Positions 34,301 through 45,289 of a stretch of DNA of 55,841 nt are shown in pieces; the stretch's first letter is position 1, and the number at the start of each line of letters is the position of its first letter. The stretch is from Gnetum montanum. Its lineage: Eukaryota; Streptophyta; Gnetopsida; Gnetales; Gnetaceae. A program made the position numbers and the translations under genes. The notes under the pieces are model-generated. The model worked only from the letters and a program-made list of their open reading frames with translations. It made no database searches and had not been told where the DNA came from. The stretch covers positions 1,366,537 through 1,422,377 of the forward strand of contig MNCI01030123.1 of the NCBI GenBank assembly GCA_015680685.1, read 5' to 3'.

Positions 34301-35307
34301 GCTATTAATGCAATAGCTAGCCATACTACATTATGGCTATGCCACAAGTCCTAACCATCCCAGCCACCATAAGTGCTAGCATGGTAGGCAACAACCTTGC
34401 TAGCCATAGGGAATGATATTTTTTAATGATCTTTGGAGCCCTTGCAACCTTCATGGTCCACCATCGTTGCCACATGTTCTCACATTTGCCACCATCATTG
34501 TGATCTTACTTACCACTATTATTGCTACCATCATCACTATTAGTGCTATGGTTTTAGGTTGTCCATGATTTTTGATAACACTGTCGGTGCCATAGTATGC
34601 AACCTTCTTTAACCACCAATAGCACTATGGTATAGTATCTTCCTTGACCACTATCAATATTGCAACATCCTACCTATCTCGATAGTTAATGGCGAGTGCT
34701 AGTGTCATAACATCTTGTCTCCCTTGGCAATTTTTACAATGTGAAAATTTGTATCAATAAATGGAAAATTTTAAATTCATTGGAATGTTTAAAAAATGTT
34801 AAAAATAAGGTAGAAAAATGTAAATACAAAATGTGAAAAAAGTCAGCAAATGAGTTAAATTGTCGAAGTGTTAGAAAATTTGAAAAAAACCTTTGTAATT
34901 AAGTGTGATTGTCCTAGAGTAGTGTTGGGATGGATGACCTCTTGAGAAATCTCAAAATACATGAAATTTCTTATGCAACTTGAAATGACCATAAATTTTA
35001 ATTCTAATTTTGATTTTAATAAAATTAGAGTTGTTTCCAATAGATTTGGATCTTTCAAACATAATGAAATAGTCAAATTTAGCCTACAAAAGTATGAAAA
35101 TTAGTTATTAAAGTTATTATTTAACCATTTCAAAACATGAATACATCTTAATTTGAAGCCAAAAATTTAAATATTTTTTAGATGATTAGAGTTTTCACAG
35201 TCAGCTGAGTCTTAATGGAAAGATGTAGAGGGAAAAAATTTATTTGTAGTAGTTCTAACCTCTTTTGGAAATAATTAACCATACCTAGAATCCTTTAAAA
35301 GGGCCAT
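31362..35307. other. Unexplained 3.9 kb between PBS and gag
   Basis: Far longer than a normal leader. It holds a minus-strand coding relic (31880-33615), a short (TA)n run at about 32570-32586, a CATATACACACA-type stretch near 34120, and a GC-richer block at 34190-34740 with many GCATGG/GCTAGC-like words and no recognised protein. Probably one or more nested insertions. No clean LTR or terminal repeat pair is visible to bound them. Confidence 0.5.
31880..33615 (-). pseudogene. Decayed minus-strand gene, unrecognised
   Basis: Coding texture runs leftward from an ATG at 33615 (MASSKHFV). Open pieces are 33352-33134 (NPFIPSMKLNEFQAFFQREL, then YYKLILLIKAIINYVC), 33002-32805 (LPTTNKKNPRKPYTICCMS), 32286-32101 and 32079-31882 (ending FLANTC). 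Composition is Leu/Ile-rich with Lys patches, and AT-rich gaps separate the pieces, so introns or indels are present. I recognise no domain. It could be an extra ORF from a retroelement or a host gene. It lies antisense inside the chromovirus. Confidence 0.35.
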
Positions 35308-36540
35308 GGAGTCTAATGAACAATCACCTTGCCTTGTCTCTTCAACTTATCAATGTCTAAAACCTAGAGAATGCATTGGAGAATGATGGAGTCCTAAGTC
35401 AATGATCAAATGAATGTTCTTAAGTAACAAATTAATGATATTAGAGGCTTTTAAAAGGAACTCTATGAATCAAACTAAGGGTTCAAGAAAAAATATGCAA
35501 GATATATTAGCAGAGATTAGGAAATTGTCCCATAGTTTGGAAGGAAAATAATTAGAATTTCAATGGAAGATGGATTCCTTTAAAGATTCCATCAAATAGT
35601 TAATCGATCATTTGATCCAACATTCCTATCAAAATAAATATTCACTTAGAGACCATAACTCAAATAAATTTTCACCTAGGTATTATCACCAAGAATAATT
35701 CCAACATCATAATCAGTAACAAGATCAATTTCTACCTAGGGATCATTATTAAGATAAATCCCATCTATTGAATCTTAAGGTGCCAAGATTTCATCACAAC
35801 ATCAAAGAGTAGAACTTGAAGAGAAGGGTTATTAGAATTGGTAAAATTCACAAAGAAAATCCTTAACCTAGGTTTATGCCAAGAAGGTAAAACTTGATCA
35901 TTATGATGGAGCCCTTGGATCTAGTTCCAAGGTGAAATATTGGCTTGATACTATGAATAATTATTTTGACATGTTGAATTTATCAAGTCAGAAACATTTA
36001 GAGGTAGTCTCTTTGTACTTAAGGGGACTCATAGCAACATGGTGGAAAGGATTGAGATCTCAAGTATTGGTTATAAATTGACTCAACTTTTGTCAAAATT
36101 TTGAAAAAGAATTTCTATTAGATTCCATTATTAAAGAATGTAAGATGTAGTTCACTTCATTAAAATTGGGTTAACAATTCGTGGATGATTACTACAAGGA
36201 GTTTTGTGATCTCTCATGGTATGTAACCTATGATGATAAAGGTGAATTGAATTCAAAGTTCATTAGTGGGATACATGCATAATTGCATTCCCAAACACAT
36301 TTTCATAATTCAAAAATAGTCATGAAACATATATATTTGCTAAATATTATGAAAAATCTAATAAAGTATGAACTACAGCTCTTTAACAAAAAATGGTGGA
36401 ATAGACACCTAACAGGAGAATGTGATTTGGATGCTTTGCTTATGATGAAATTCACTTTAAGTGGGATTGTTCAAAATTACAAACAAGGATACATAGAAAT
36501 AATCAAACTAAGAACTAGAATCCTAATACAAATGTGACTA
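35308..36540 (+). pseudogene. Chromovirus gag, decayed
   Basis: The start is possibly the ATG at 35308. An Asn/His/Tyr/Gln-rich stretch lies at 35620-35760, and the gag core at about 35890-36290. Core signatures are LDHYDGALG, VKYWLDTMNNYFDM, VSLYLRGLIATWWKGL and a DYYKEFCDLS block, typical of Retrotrans_gag in chromoviruses. A 84-codon open piece follows to 36537. Stops include TAG for Gln and frame changes near 36060-36130. No zinc knuckle is readable. Confidence 0.75.
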
Positions 36541-36599
36541 AAGAAAAAGGTTAAGTTTTGAAGAAATTTCAATTTATTGTACTTATTTTTAGAGGGCTA

Positions 36600-36960
36600 A
36601 TTAAAGATAAAAAGGTTAAATTTTGAATTGATAGTGGAACATGTGATAATTTTATTTCACCAAATCTAGTTAAGTTATTAAACCTAATCTTACCTTTTAA
36701 AAAAGTTGTTTAAATATAAATTTCAAATGGAAATACAATGAGTAAGAATACCAAGTATGAAGAAATTAAGTTTGCCCTACAAGATATTTCTTTTATTGGT
36801 GAATTTTTTGAGTTTGAATTAAAATATGTTGATGTAATCTTAGAAATGTACTTTCTAAAAAAATTTAATATTATTGCTCAATTTGGAACTTGCATCTTAA
36901 AAGTGCTAATCATTGAAAAAGTTAGGATTTTAAGGGAGGGTAAGAACAACAAAAAAAATT
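36600..36960 (+). pseudogene. Chromovirus aspartic protease, decayed
   Basis: IDSGTCDNFISPNLVKLL at about 36629-36680, with Asp-Ser-Gly present. It is followed by the open frame from 36738. The second signature, DVILEMYFLKKFNII at 36832-36878, has Glu and Tyr-Phe where the family has Gly and Asp/Asn-Trp. The typical retropepsin layout is kept over about 110 codons. Confidence 0.75.
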
Positions 36961-37189
36961 CATATAATAAATCTTAAAAAATCTAAGAGACTAATTAGGG
37001 AAGCTACTACTATGTTTGTTGTAAAAGTAAGTCGAGCCCAAAAAATTTCTAACATTGAGATTGCAAAAGAACTTAAAGAGTTTAAGAATTTAGTATTGGG
37101 TGAAAATAGAGAATTATGACTATAAAGAATAGTCAAACATGTCATTGATATTTTTCTAGGTACATAGCTAGTTTTAGAAACCCTGTATA

Positions 37190-38150
37190 GGTTTTCCACT
37201 TTAGAACTAATGGAATTATAAGTACAATTAGCTTAGTTATTAGAAGAAGGGAACATTCATCCTTGTATCTCACCTTGGAAAGTACTAGTCCCATTTGTCA
37301 AGAAGAAGGATGGTACCTTGAGGTTATGCATTGATTATAGGGCATTAAAAAATGGATGATATACTTGTTTATTCCAAGTTAAGGGAAGAATATATTTAAC
37401 ATTTAAAAATTACTATGAAAATTCTTAAGAAACATTAGTTTAAGTAAAACTAAGGAAATGTAAACTCTTTAAAGAATAAGTATCATACTTAGTCCATATT
37501 GCATCTAGGTAAGAACTATAAGTAGACTTGTCCAAAGATATCATAGTTCAAGAATAGTCAAAAATTAAGGATTTCATAATAGTTTGTAGTTTTCTAGATT
37601 TAATAGGGTTTTATTGATGTTTCATTAAAGATTATTATACTTTGGTAGCCTCCTTAATTAACCTCTTATAAAAAAATGTGTGTTTAAGTTTGATGAAAGA
37701 TGTACTAAAGCTTTTCTAAGACTAAAGACACTATTAACAATTGTGCCTATCCTAAGAATTCTAGATGAAGAATTATCATTCAAAGTATCTATGAATTCAT
37801 ATGGAGTAGGGATTAGTGTAATTCTTTTACAAGAAGATAAAGTGATATCTTTTTAGTCTTGTAAATTATGAGAACCAAAGGTAAATTACTCAACTCATGA
37901 TTTATAATTAGTAGCAATTATTCATGCCTTAAAGGTCTAGAGACATTATCTTTGTGGGAAAAGATTTATACCCAAAAATGATCATAAGAGTTTAGAATAA
38001 CTATAGAGACAACTCATATTGAACACCAAATAACATAGGTAGGTGGAATTACTTGCTACATATGATTTTGAAATTAATTATATTCCCCCAAAAAAGAATA
38101 TACTAGCTAACACCCTTAGCCAGATGTGGAATTTAATGATTTGTGTTATG
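37190..38150 (+). pseudogene. Chromovirus RT with internal deletion, and RNase H
   Basis: RT starts with the [23 protein letters not shown] block (37231-37300) and CIDYRALK at 37327-37350. The catalytic box follows at once (MDDILVYSK from 37352), though about 80-90 residues normally separate the two, so the palm was deleted and the frame changed at about 37350. The connection block LVHIAS lies near 37495. RNase H covers about 37730-38130, with SMNSYGVGISVILLQED near 37800, HDL and VAIIHALKV near 37930, and the C-terminal WNELLATYDFEINYIPP-like block at 38043-38085. The first RNase H Asp position reads Asn. Stops are frequent. Confidence 0.85.
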
Positions 38151-38299
38151 AAAACTCCTATGGAAGAAGAGATCAAGGAAAAAATAACTGAAAATCCTTA
38201 TTTTAAGAATATTTTATCTAATATAACTTCTAAGCCTCATTACCACCTCTTCCTAGAAGACCTATTCATGAAGGGATAAAGGGTATGTATACCATTATG

Positions 38300-39530
38300 T
38301 AATTGGAGACATAAGTTATTGTCTAAAGTTCATGAAGTATCATACGCCTGACATCCTAGATATATTAAAATCTATGTGATGATATGTAAGTTTTCTTTTT
38401 GAATTGGGATGAAGGATGATGTATCCACATAGATTATTGTAATCTTTGAAATTTCCAACATGTAAATGGAAAGATGTTACTATGGATCTAATGATGGGAT
38501 TACTAATGACCAAGAAGGGAAATGACTCAATCTTGGTGGTAGTTGATTGTCTATCAAAGATAATTTATTTTATATCCCTAAAATCTATGAACATAACAAA
38601 AAATGTAGCTTAGAAATTTGTATGTAAAGTATTCTGACTACATGGATATCCAAAATCATTCATGTCAGACAGGAATTCTAAGTTTATATCTAAATTTTAC
38701 CAAAACTTCTTCAACAAGCTTTGGATCTAATTAAAATTTAGCATAGCATATGATCGGAAAATAGATGGTCAAATAGAGAATGTTAGCCAAATATTGAAAG
38801 ATGTTTTATAGAGCTATATTGGGAGTAGATCCAAAACATGGAAGAATTACTTACATTTGGCTAAATTTTCTTACAATAATAATTATCAAGAATCCATGCC
38901 TAGAATCCCATTTGAAGTTGTGTATGAATGGAATTACCAAATACCACTAACTTTGGCAAATTCGATCTTAAAAGAAGAATGGAAGGAAGAAGAAATGAAA
39001 ATCATGGAAAATATTTTTAGAAGAGAAAAATAAAATTTTTGAGCAGCCTAGGATAAGTATAAAGGATATGTAGATCAACATTGTATTAAGAAGGAATTCC
39101 AAACAAGGGATCAAGTATCATTGAAAATCAAATTCACTAGGAGTTTCCCTAAGCTAGGAATATATACTAAGTTAGCACCAAGATATTGTGGACCTTTTAA
39201 AGTATTAAAGAAAATTAGCAAGATAGCCTATCGACTAAATCTTTTGGCAAACTTAAAGATCCATCTAGTTTTCTATTTGAGTTTACTTAAGAAGTTTCAT
39301 AAGAATGATGTACCTTATGTACTAGATTGGAATACTTTGCCCCTAAGATCTAACATGAGATTTGAGGTTAAAATAATTGTAATTAAGGATTAAATAATGA
39401 AGAACCTTGATAATAAAACCATCAATGAAGTACTCATTTAATAATTAAACTATGATCAACAAATCTCGGAAAACCAAGAGTTTATCCTTAACACATATCC
39501 TTAAATTTTTGATTGTCATGATAATGAATA
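38300..39530 (+). pseudogene. Chromovirus integrase with chromodomain remnant
   Basis: Zinc domain remnant near 38315-38420 (LSKVHEVSYA). The catalytic core follows. The first Asp lies in TMDLMMGLL at 38481, VVVDCLSK at 38541, the second Asp in SFMSDRNSKFIS at 38663, and the Glu in DGQIENVSQ at 38766. SYNNNYQESM follows near 38875. The GPF/Y module is clear at 39175-39245 (KLAPRYCGPFKVLKK, IAYRLNL), then VFYLSLLKKF. After 39340 a decayed chromodomain-like stretch reads NKTINEVLI at 39415 and EFILNTYP near 39480. The GPY module plus this tail is the reason for the chromovirus call. Confidence 0.85.
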
Positions 39531-39698
39531 ATGATTTATATTTTCATCAATAGATATTAGTACGAGATTAATGCATAGTTTCTTTGTGTATAGATGATAA
39601 TGATGATAATAATGAAGTTGAAAATGAGGAAACTAGTAAGGATGAAAGTGTAGAGTAGGTGGACATAGAAGAAGCATTTTAGGATGAGCTATATTCTT

Positions 39699-39715
39699 AA
39701 GGGAGGAGGGTAGAT
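39699..39715 (+). other. Polypurine tract of the chromovirus
   Basis: AAGGGAGGAGGGTAGAT, directly before the 3' LTR. It primes plus-strand DNA synthesis in this element type. Confidence 0.85.
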
Positions 39716-40214
39716 TGTGACATCCTATTCCTTATTAAGGATAGAATTGTATAATTAATTATGTAACTCATCTTTGAAAGAATGGATGTTTCTTTATGAG
39801 GAGTAGTAATTATTCATGACATTCCTCAGGGATGGCCTTAACTTGTGATTTTTAAGGCTAGGATTAGAAGTCATATCAGTGTAGAGTTATAGAACTAGAT
39901 TAGTGAGTAACAGAATCCAAGAGAAGTAGGAAAAGATGAGACTAAAAAACTCTTCAATGTATTGGCTTAACCATGGTGGTAATGCTAGATTGCCTCTAAA
40001 GATCCTTAGTATTACAACAAGATAACATAGGATCATTAACAATGTTCCCAAACAAATATCATTAATAAATTTCCATTGTCTATTTTCTTTTCAATTTCAT
40101 TCCTTTGAAAATATTTGTAAGTTTAAATTTACGATCTTGATTATTTTCATATTAAATGATGATTTTATATGATGAATAATTGAATTCATCAACATTCAAA
40201 AATAGGATGTCACA
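39716..40214 (+). repeat. Chromovirus 3' LTR
   Basis: 499 bp, from TGTGACATCC to GATGTCACA. Pair of 30848-31347, with many substitutions spread along it, so the insertion is old. Confidence 0.9.
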
Positions 40215-40940
40215 CATACATTAAGGAATTTATATGTTTCCCTTATCAATTCAATGGGTTTTGTATGATAAAGAAAATTCATTAGTCTTCCTCATTGGAT
40301 GGGTGCACTATGATAATCTAAATTTAGTAGCTATCCTTATTTGATGAACACATAATGATCATGATATAAAATTGAGCTGTACAATTGATATGTCCTTCAA
40401 CTTATGATAGTACTATTAATAATGTGATTATGTCTCTTTATGAGATATGATGTCTTTGGTATAGGAATCTCAAAATTTTGAAGGATTCATTAGACAATTG
40501 CTATTTTAGATACTCACTTGATATGAATTATTTTCTTATTATATATAAAAATGCAATTGTTGCATTTCATTTATCTTTATACATAAGTTTTGGAAATGGT
40601 TTGAAGAGTTTAATAACCATGTGAAATGATGAGGAGATTTCATATAGATAATTATTTTTTTGAAGAGAATTATGGCTACATCATGATTATCATCAAGATA
40701 CTATATTGATTGAGGAGTTAATGTATTTTACTAAAGAGGGAAATCTAGTGGAAGATAGCTAAAATATTAAGAAGGATTGTCTATCAAACCCAATTTAGTA
40801 AATGTGATACTTGCTATGGTAATATGGGATGTAAAATTCCTTAAGGATAAAGGCTCTAGATGTATGACAAAAGTTTTGAAGAGGCATCCAAATATTTCTC
40901 AAGAAATTATTTTATGAAAGAATATCATGAAGGATAATGG
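40215..40940. other. Spacer between chromovirus and family D element
   Basis: No recognised protein. A short plus-strand open reading near 40820-40940 (WDVKFLKDKG, then KVLKRHPNISQEI) has coding-like texture and runs up to the LTR at 40941. It may belong to the same host sequence as the relic at 48961-51365, which resumes beyond the element. That link is inference. Confidence 0.3.
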
Positions 40941-41858
40941 TGTAGGGACACCTCTTCCAATTCCATTTTCTTCTTTTTGGATTTTTTAAAGATGTCTCAA
41001 AGGTTTAAGAGATGTCTTAACAAAATAAAGAGTCTTTCTAGGAGATATCTTTGGAGTGTAAGAGACATTTTTTTTGAAAGTGAAGACGTGTACCAAACTT
41101 GAGAGGTCAGTAGTGAAACATATATTTGTACGCCAAAGATGTCTCTAATGAGAGATCTATATAATACTAGACATCTCCTAGGCACAGAGACATCTTCCAA
41201 AAATTAAAGAGGCCTCTCGTACATGTTGATTTTTTGGAAAGGTATCTATTCCAAGCTAGAGACAACTTGTATGACTAGAGAAATTTCTAAATTAATTTTT
41301 CCAAATTTGGAAATACTCAACATAATGAAGAAAAAGATGAAAATAACCTAAGATAATCAAGTTGAGTTGGGGAAAGGTTTTTGGGTTTTTTTATCTTTTG
41401 TTCACCATTAATATTATTATTGTTTCATGTTTGTATAATTGAGAGGCACTAACGATATTGTATGAGTGCATGATTGAGGTTATAGCTCCAAGGTCAATTA
41501 TGTGTGGTTTGATTTGTGTGGTCTTATATTCTTACTTGTGTGTTGAGATCTTAGTCTTGAGTGGTGGGAGAGATTCTTATTCAGTTGTGTCTTTTATTAA
41601 GAATAACTATTATGTGATTGTAGAGCCTCATGCTTTGTAGCATCATTTGATTGTTGAGAGTTTTTTGGATGATTTTTGGATTGTAGAACCCTATTATAAT
41701 ATTTGTTTCAATAATTATTGAGAGTTTTTAAGATGATTTTTGGATTGTAGAACCCTATTATGATTTTTCTTGTTTTCTAGCATATTGATCTATCTTTTAT
41801 AATGTCCACACTTAGTGAATCTAAAGATTATTTTCTATTGGAGTAAACCTACTCTAGT
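40941..41858 (+). repeat. Family D 5' LTR
   Basis: It starts TGTAGGGACACC and ends near ACTCTAG. It pairs with 48043-48960 and, inverted, with 51366-52337. It holds many GATGTC/GACATC words (about 40990-41215) and the hairpin at 41619-41639. Confidence 0.85.
41619..41639 (+). other. Conserved LTR hairpin
   Basis: TGTAGAGC, five-base loop CTCAT, GCTTTGTA. The same hairpin lies in the other family D LTRs at 48759-48779 and 51542-51562, the last with a perfect 8-bp stem. It lies in the right half of the LTR. Confidence 0.7.
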
Positions 41859-41863
41859 GTTAA

Positions 41864-41875
41864 TGGTATAAGAGC
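41864..41875 (+). other. Primer-binding site, Met-tRNA type, family D
   Basis: TGGTATAAGAGC, one mismatch to TGGTATCAGAGC. It lies six bases after the LTR. Confidence 0.85.
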
Positions 41876-43720
41876 TTAGCTTAGCTTTGGTTGATTGTTA
41901 CTTGGAAAATTTGATTATGGACTTTTTCAAATTCAAATAACACCTAAGAAGAAACAAGTCCAAGTCGTGAATAGAGACATGAAATTCATGAAGTATGCCT
42001 TCCAATTGAAGGTTGCTTGATTGGATGAGATTAGTGTAAAGGTAAACAAGAGTGTTAGTCCTAGCCATATCTAGACATGTAAAGATGATGAGAATTTATG
42101 ATTGGATGGTGATGAAAAGTTTCACAACTTAATGAAGACATAGGAAATGATAAGTGTTGGCACATTTCGGCCATTTAATGGAGTATCCTTTATAAGGTTG
42201 TGGTGTTTTAAGAGCTACTATACATGTTAACAAAAAAATGGAACTTTGGGAGACTTACTCTACTTTCAGAACTACATGATTCCATCATCTAGAATATATA
42301 AACGTACTTGTCCAAGCCCTTGTTGTTTAGTTAGCTCTAGTTTCTGGTTACAAATGAGTTGCTATCATTGACATTGATGTACATTATGACAATGGAACAA
42401 CAAATAGGTATTATGACCTAAATTCTATCCTCATAGTCTCTTTTTAGCATGAATCATGGCTCTTTGGGATCTTCACATCCTTAAACAGACTTGCATAATG
42501 AATTTGATCATAGGAAAAGAGTGGGTTATAACTAGAATGTGCCTTTACCTAATGAATAGGGTGACAAGGTTTACATGTGCCACAAGATGCAACATCTCTT
42601 TGCAAAGTTCCTACACATGGTCATGTTGTACAAAGCTAGAATGAATACATCTAGCTTCTTCTATGAATAGGGGGCAAGGAGGAGATCAAGAAGACATATT
42701 GAAGATTAATTGTAAGAATGGCTTGCTAATTGCATCATCAATTTAGTTGCTTTATTTAAATCCTATGAGTTATTTTCTTCTTATTTTGTCTTAGTTTCTT
42801 AGTTAATGGTTTATATAGTACTATGCTTCACATTTGATTTTGTGATTTTCTAATCACTCTTATAGCTCTATTTTTGTGCAATTCTATACTTCTATTTGGT
42901 TGTCATATAAGAGCTTATGTTGTCGTTTGAAAAGCATCTTAAGTAATTTAATAGTAATGCATTTATGAAAATTGCCTATTTGAGTCTAAAGGGTCTAGAA
43001 AATCTTTGATATTTTGAGCTTACTTGAAATACCTTCAATTTTTTAAAGTATTTTCCTTGATGTTTCAATCTTGTAATTGTTAAATCTTTTCTGATAGCTC
43101 TATTATTTGCAATTATTGACAACTATTTAACTAGCCAAATAATATCTTGTATTTTGTCATTTACAAAGCATTTTGGTAGTTTAATAAGAGTGTCTTTTAT
43201 GAAATTACTTGTTGAGCTAAGAGGATTTGAATAATTTGTAATACTTTAGATTGAATTGGAATGGCTTTATTTCAAAGTGTTTCCTAATGTTCAATTTATC
43301 TCTCTTAAATGTTGAGATTTCACACAAATCTTCTTTTTTTTCTTCTTCTCTTTTAAAATCCATTGAATCTCACTCTATTGTGGATCTTTCTCTCTAAGGA
43401 AAACTAGAAGTAGATTTCTATAAAATTGTGCTTAAGCATTTTGGTGAAATTTTATTTGTTTCAAGCAATGTACTATAGATACAATATAGATTAAGTAACT
43501 TGATAAAATAGGACTCTTTAATGACTCAAAATATTCAACAAGGTTAGTTGAATTTCTATTATAATAGCTAGATATAGTTTCATACATAAACCCAACCATT
43601 TCAACATTCAAAATGTCAAAACACACATTTACACTTAGTTAGATCTATTACCATTGAGTTTATTTGGAGGTATCTAGGCCTTGGTATTTCGAGAGACTAG
43701 TAAACACCTAAACTCAAGTT
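41876..43720 (+). other. Long leader of family D element
   Basis: 1.8 kb without recognised protein. The part 43100-43720 is shared with the leftward fragment at 1-720, so at least that part belongs to the family. A piece near 42360-42660 has weak coding texture (for example VMLYKARMNTSSFFYE near 42625) that I cannot assign. Confidence 0.4.
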
Positions 43721-43739
43721 TGAAGGAACACCTTTGTTT

Positions 43740-44660
43740 CTTGTGACCCTAGTCATGAGAGCTAAGGGAAAATGTTGGTGGTCCCAAACGATCACCAACA
43801 ATAAGGAAGGAAAATCTAGTTATGGAAGTGTAGGAATCGTTTAGCCAAGGATTCTAATGGAACAAAATTTTATTCCTCATATAAGAATTCTAAAGACTTT
43901 AATAGAGGTAACTACTTATTCTCCTAGTAAGCTTGATAAGGAAGATATAGAAAGGTTTTCTAGAGCATTTTTAGTGCTACAATACTTCTATAGGTAGAAT
44001 TAAAAACTTGTAATGGTGTACCAAATGATTCAAGGATATATATTGCTAAATTAGATTAGAAGGGGTTACTCTACTTGCTAAGAAAAGAAGTTCTAAAGTT
44101 ATGAAAGATAAAATGGGCAACCTATTAGAGATTGAAATATGATGAAATACATATTGTAAAGAAACTTTGAATAATCTTGCTAGATACAAGAGACCATTAT
44201 GAATTTGAAATTCCTACAGCAAGATGACAAGGATGTCAAAGAAATTTACCTTGAATTCTATGATCTATTCCATCAAGCTAAGGTAAACTAGGAGGAGTCT
44301 GAATAGGATTTAACCTTTCTCAAAGGTCTCAAAATAGCATATCAATAGAAATTATCATTTTATAAGTCATAAAATCTTAATGAGGATTATGATTTGACAC
44401 TCAAGGTAGAAAAGAAAAGAAAATAGATTTAGAAACAAGAGCAAAGAAAATTCCAAAGGGAATGATAATGGATCCAAATTAGAGAAGACAAAGATGATAG
44501 ACATAACAAAAAGATGGAGAAGACAAAAGCCAAGAAGTACCAAGACAAGGAAGGAAAGTGTCAAGGCAACAATTCATCTAGATTCAATGCTTCAAGTGTG
44601 AAGAATGGAGACACAAGTAATGAAAATATCCACTTAACAAGGAATCCAAGGGTAAAGATG
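43740..44660 (+). pseudogene. Family D gag, decayed
   Basis: Gag-like text starts after the leader. The clearest part is 44190-44420: NLKFLQQDDKDVKEIYLEFYDLF-type text followed by FLKGLKIAYQ, LSFYKS and DYDLTLKVEKKRK. This matches the gag C-terminal half with its Gly-Leu and the following Lys-rich tract. A Lys/Gln-rich basic region follows to 44600. The usual knuckle is reduced to a Cys-poor stretch (FKCEEWRHK-like near 44590). Stops and frame changes are frequent. Confidence 0.6.
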
Positions 44661-44799
44661 TGCAAATGATGAAGGTTGAAAAGATACCAAGTAAAGTTCT
44701 TTAGAGAGGTAATCCTAATACTTCAAATATTGAGGAAGTTTTTGAATTAAATTATTGTTCATTCATGAGGAATATGAATAAAGGAGATCATCTTGATAG

Positions 44800-45200
44800 A
44801 AAAATGTTATTTTAGATTAGGACTAGATGTTTGCTTAGTGGGGAATGGAATCATGTTTTGATTAATAGGGGAGTCCAATAACATGTTATTTCTTCTAGGG
44901 TAGTTGCTACACTGGATTTGGTAACTAATCCTCATCCTAAACCCTACAAAGTGCATTGTTTGTCTAGAGATTTCTCTCAAGAGATGAGGGAACAATGTAC
45001 TTTGAAATTTAAATTAGGAGTTTTTATGATGATTTAAAGTGTGATATGCTTCCTATTGATTTTGCTGATGTAATTCTTAGTAGACCTTGGAATTTTGAAA
45101 ATGATGCTTAGTTTAATGGAGTAAGAAATCTATGGAGTGTAGCTAGACCTAATGGAATCCATGAGTTGATTCCCATGACAACTGAACAAGTGAGGTAGCA
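44800..45200 (+). pseudogene. Family D aspartic protease, decayed
   Basis: The plus strand reads a DSGA-like region lost near 44850 (LLIGESNNMLF in one frame), then a VATLDLVTNPHPKPYKVHCLS-type stretch at about 44900-44965. The protease end follows, with DMLPIDFADVILSRPWNF at about 45044-45095. The last block is the C-terminal signature, with Ser-Arg-Pro-Trp where Gly-Arg-Pro-Trp is usual. The same series occurs on the minus strand at 55600-55400 in the right-hand element. Confidence 0.6.
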
Positions 45201-45289
45201 AAACTCATTTAATACTTCTTTAATTAGGTTTTGGTTTTGTTGTTATATCAAAAATTGCTTCTAATAATGATGATGTATAGGTTGAACTT

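Larger units (their letters stand above)
30848..40214 (+). mobile_element. Chromovirus (Ty3/gypsy), decayed, full length
   Basis: A 9.4-kb element with both LTRs, primer site, gag, protease, RT, RNase H, integrase, chromodomain remnant and polypurine tract in the usual order. The flanking five bases (TAGGT at left, CATAC at right) do not match, so no target-site duplication is left or the two ends were joined by recombination. About 3.9 kb between PBS and gag is unexplained. Confidence 0.85.

Noticed and set aside
34190-34740. GC-richer block as a coding exon
   Set aside because: Translation in all frames is low complexity with stops; repeated GCATGG/GCTAGC-like words explain its composition better.
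30843-40219. Target-site duplication of the chromovirus
   Set aside because: TAGGT at left and CATAC at right do not match.
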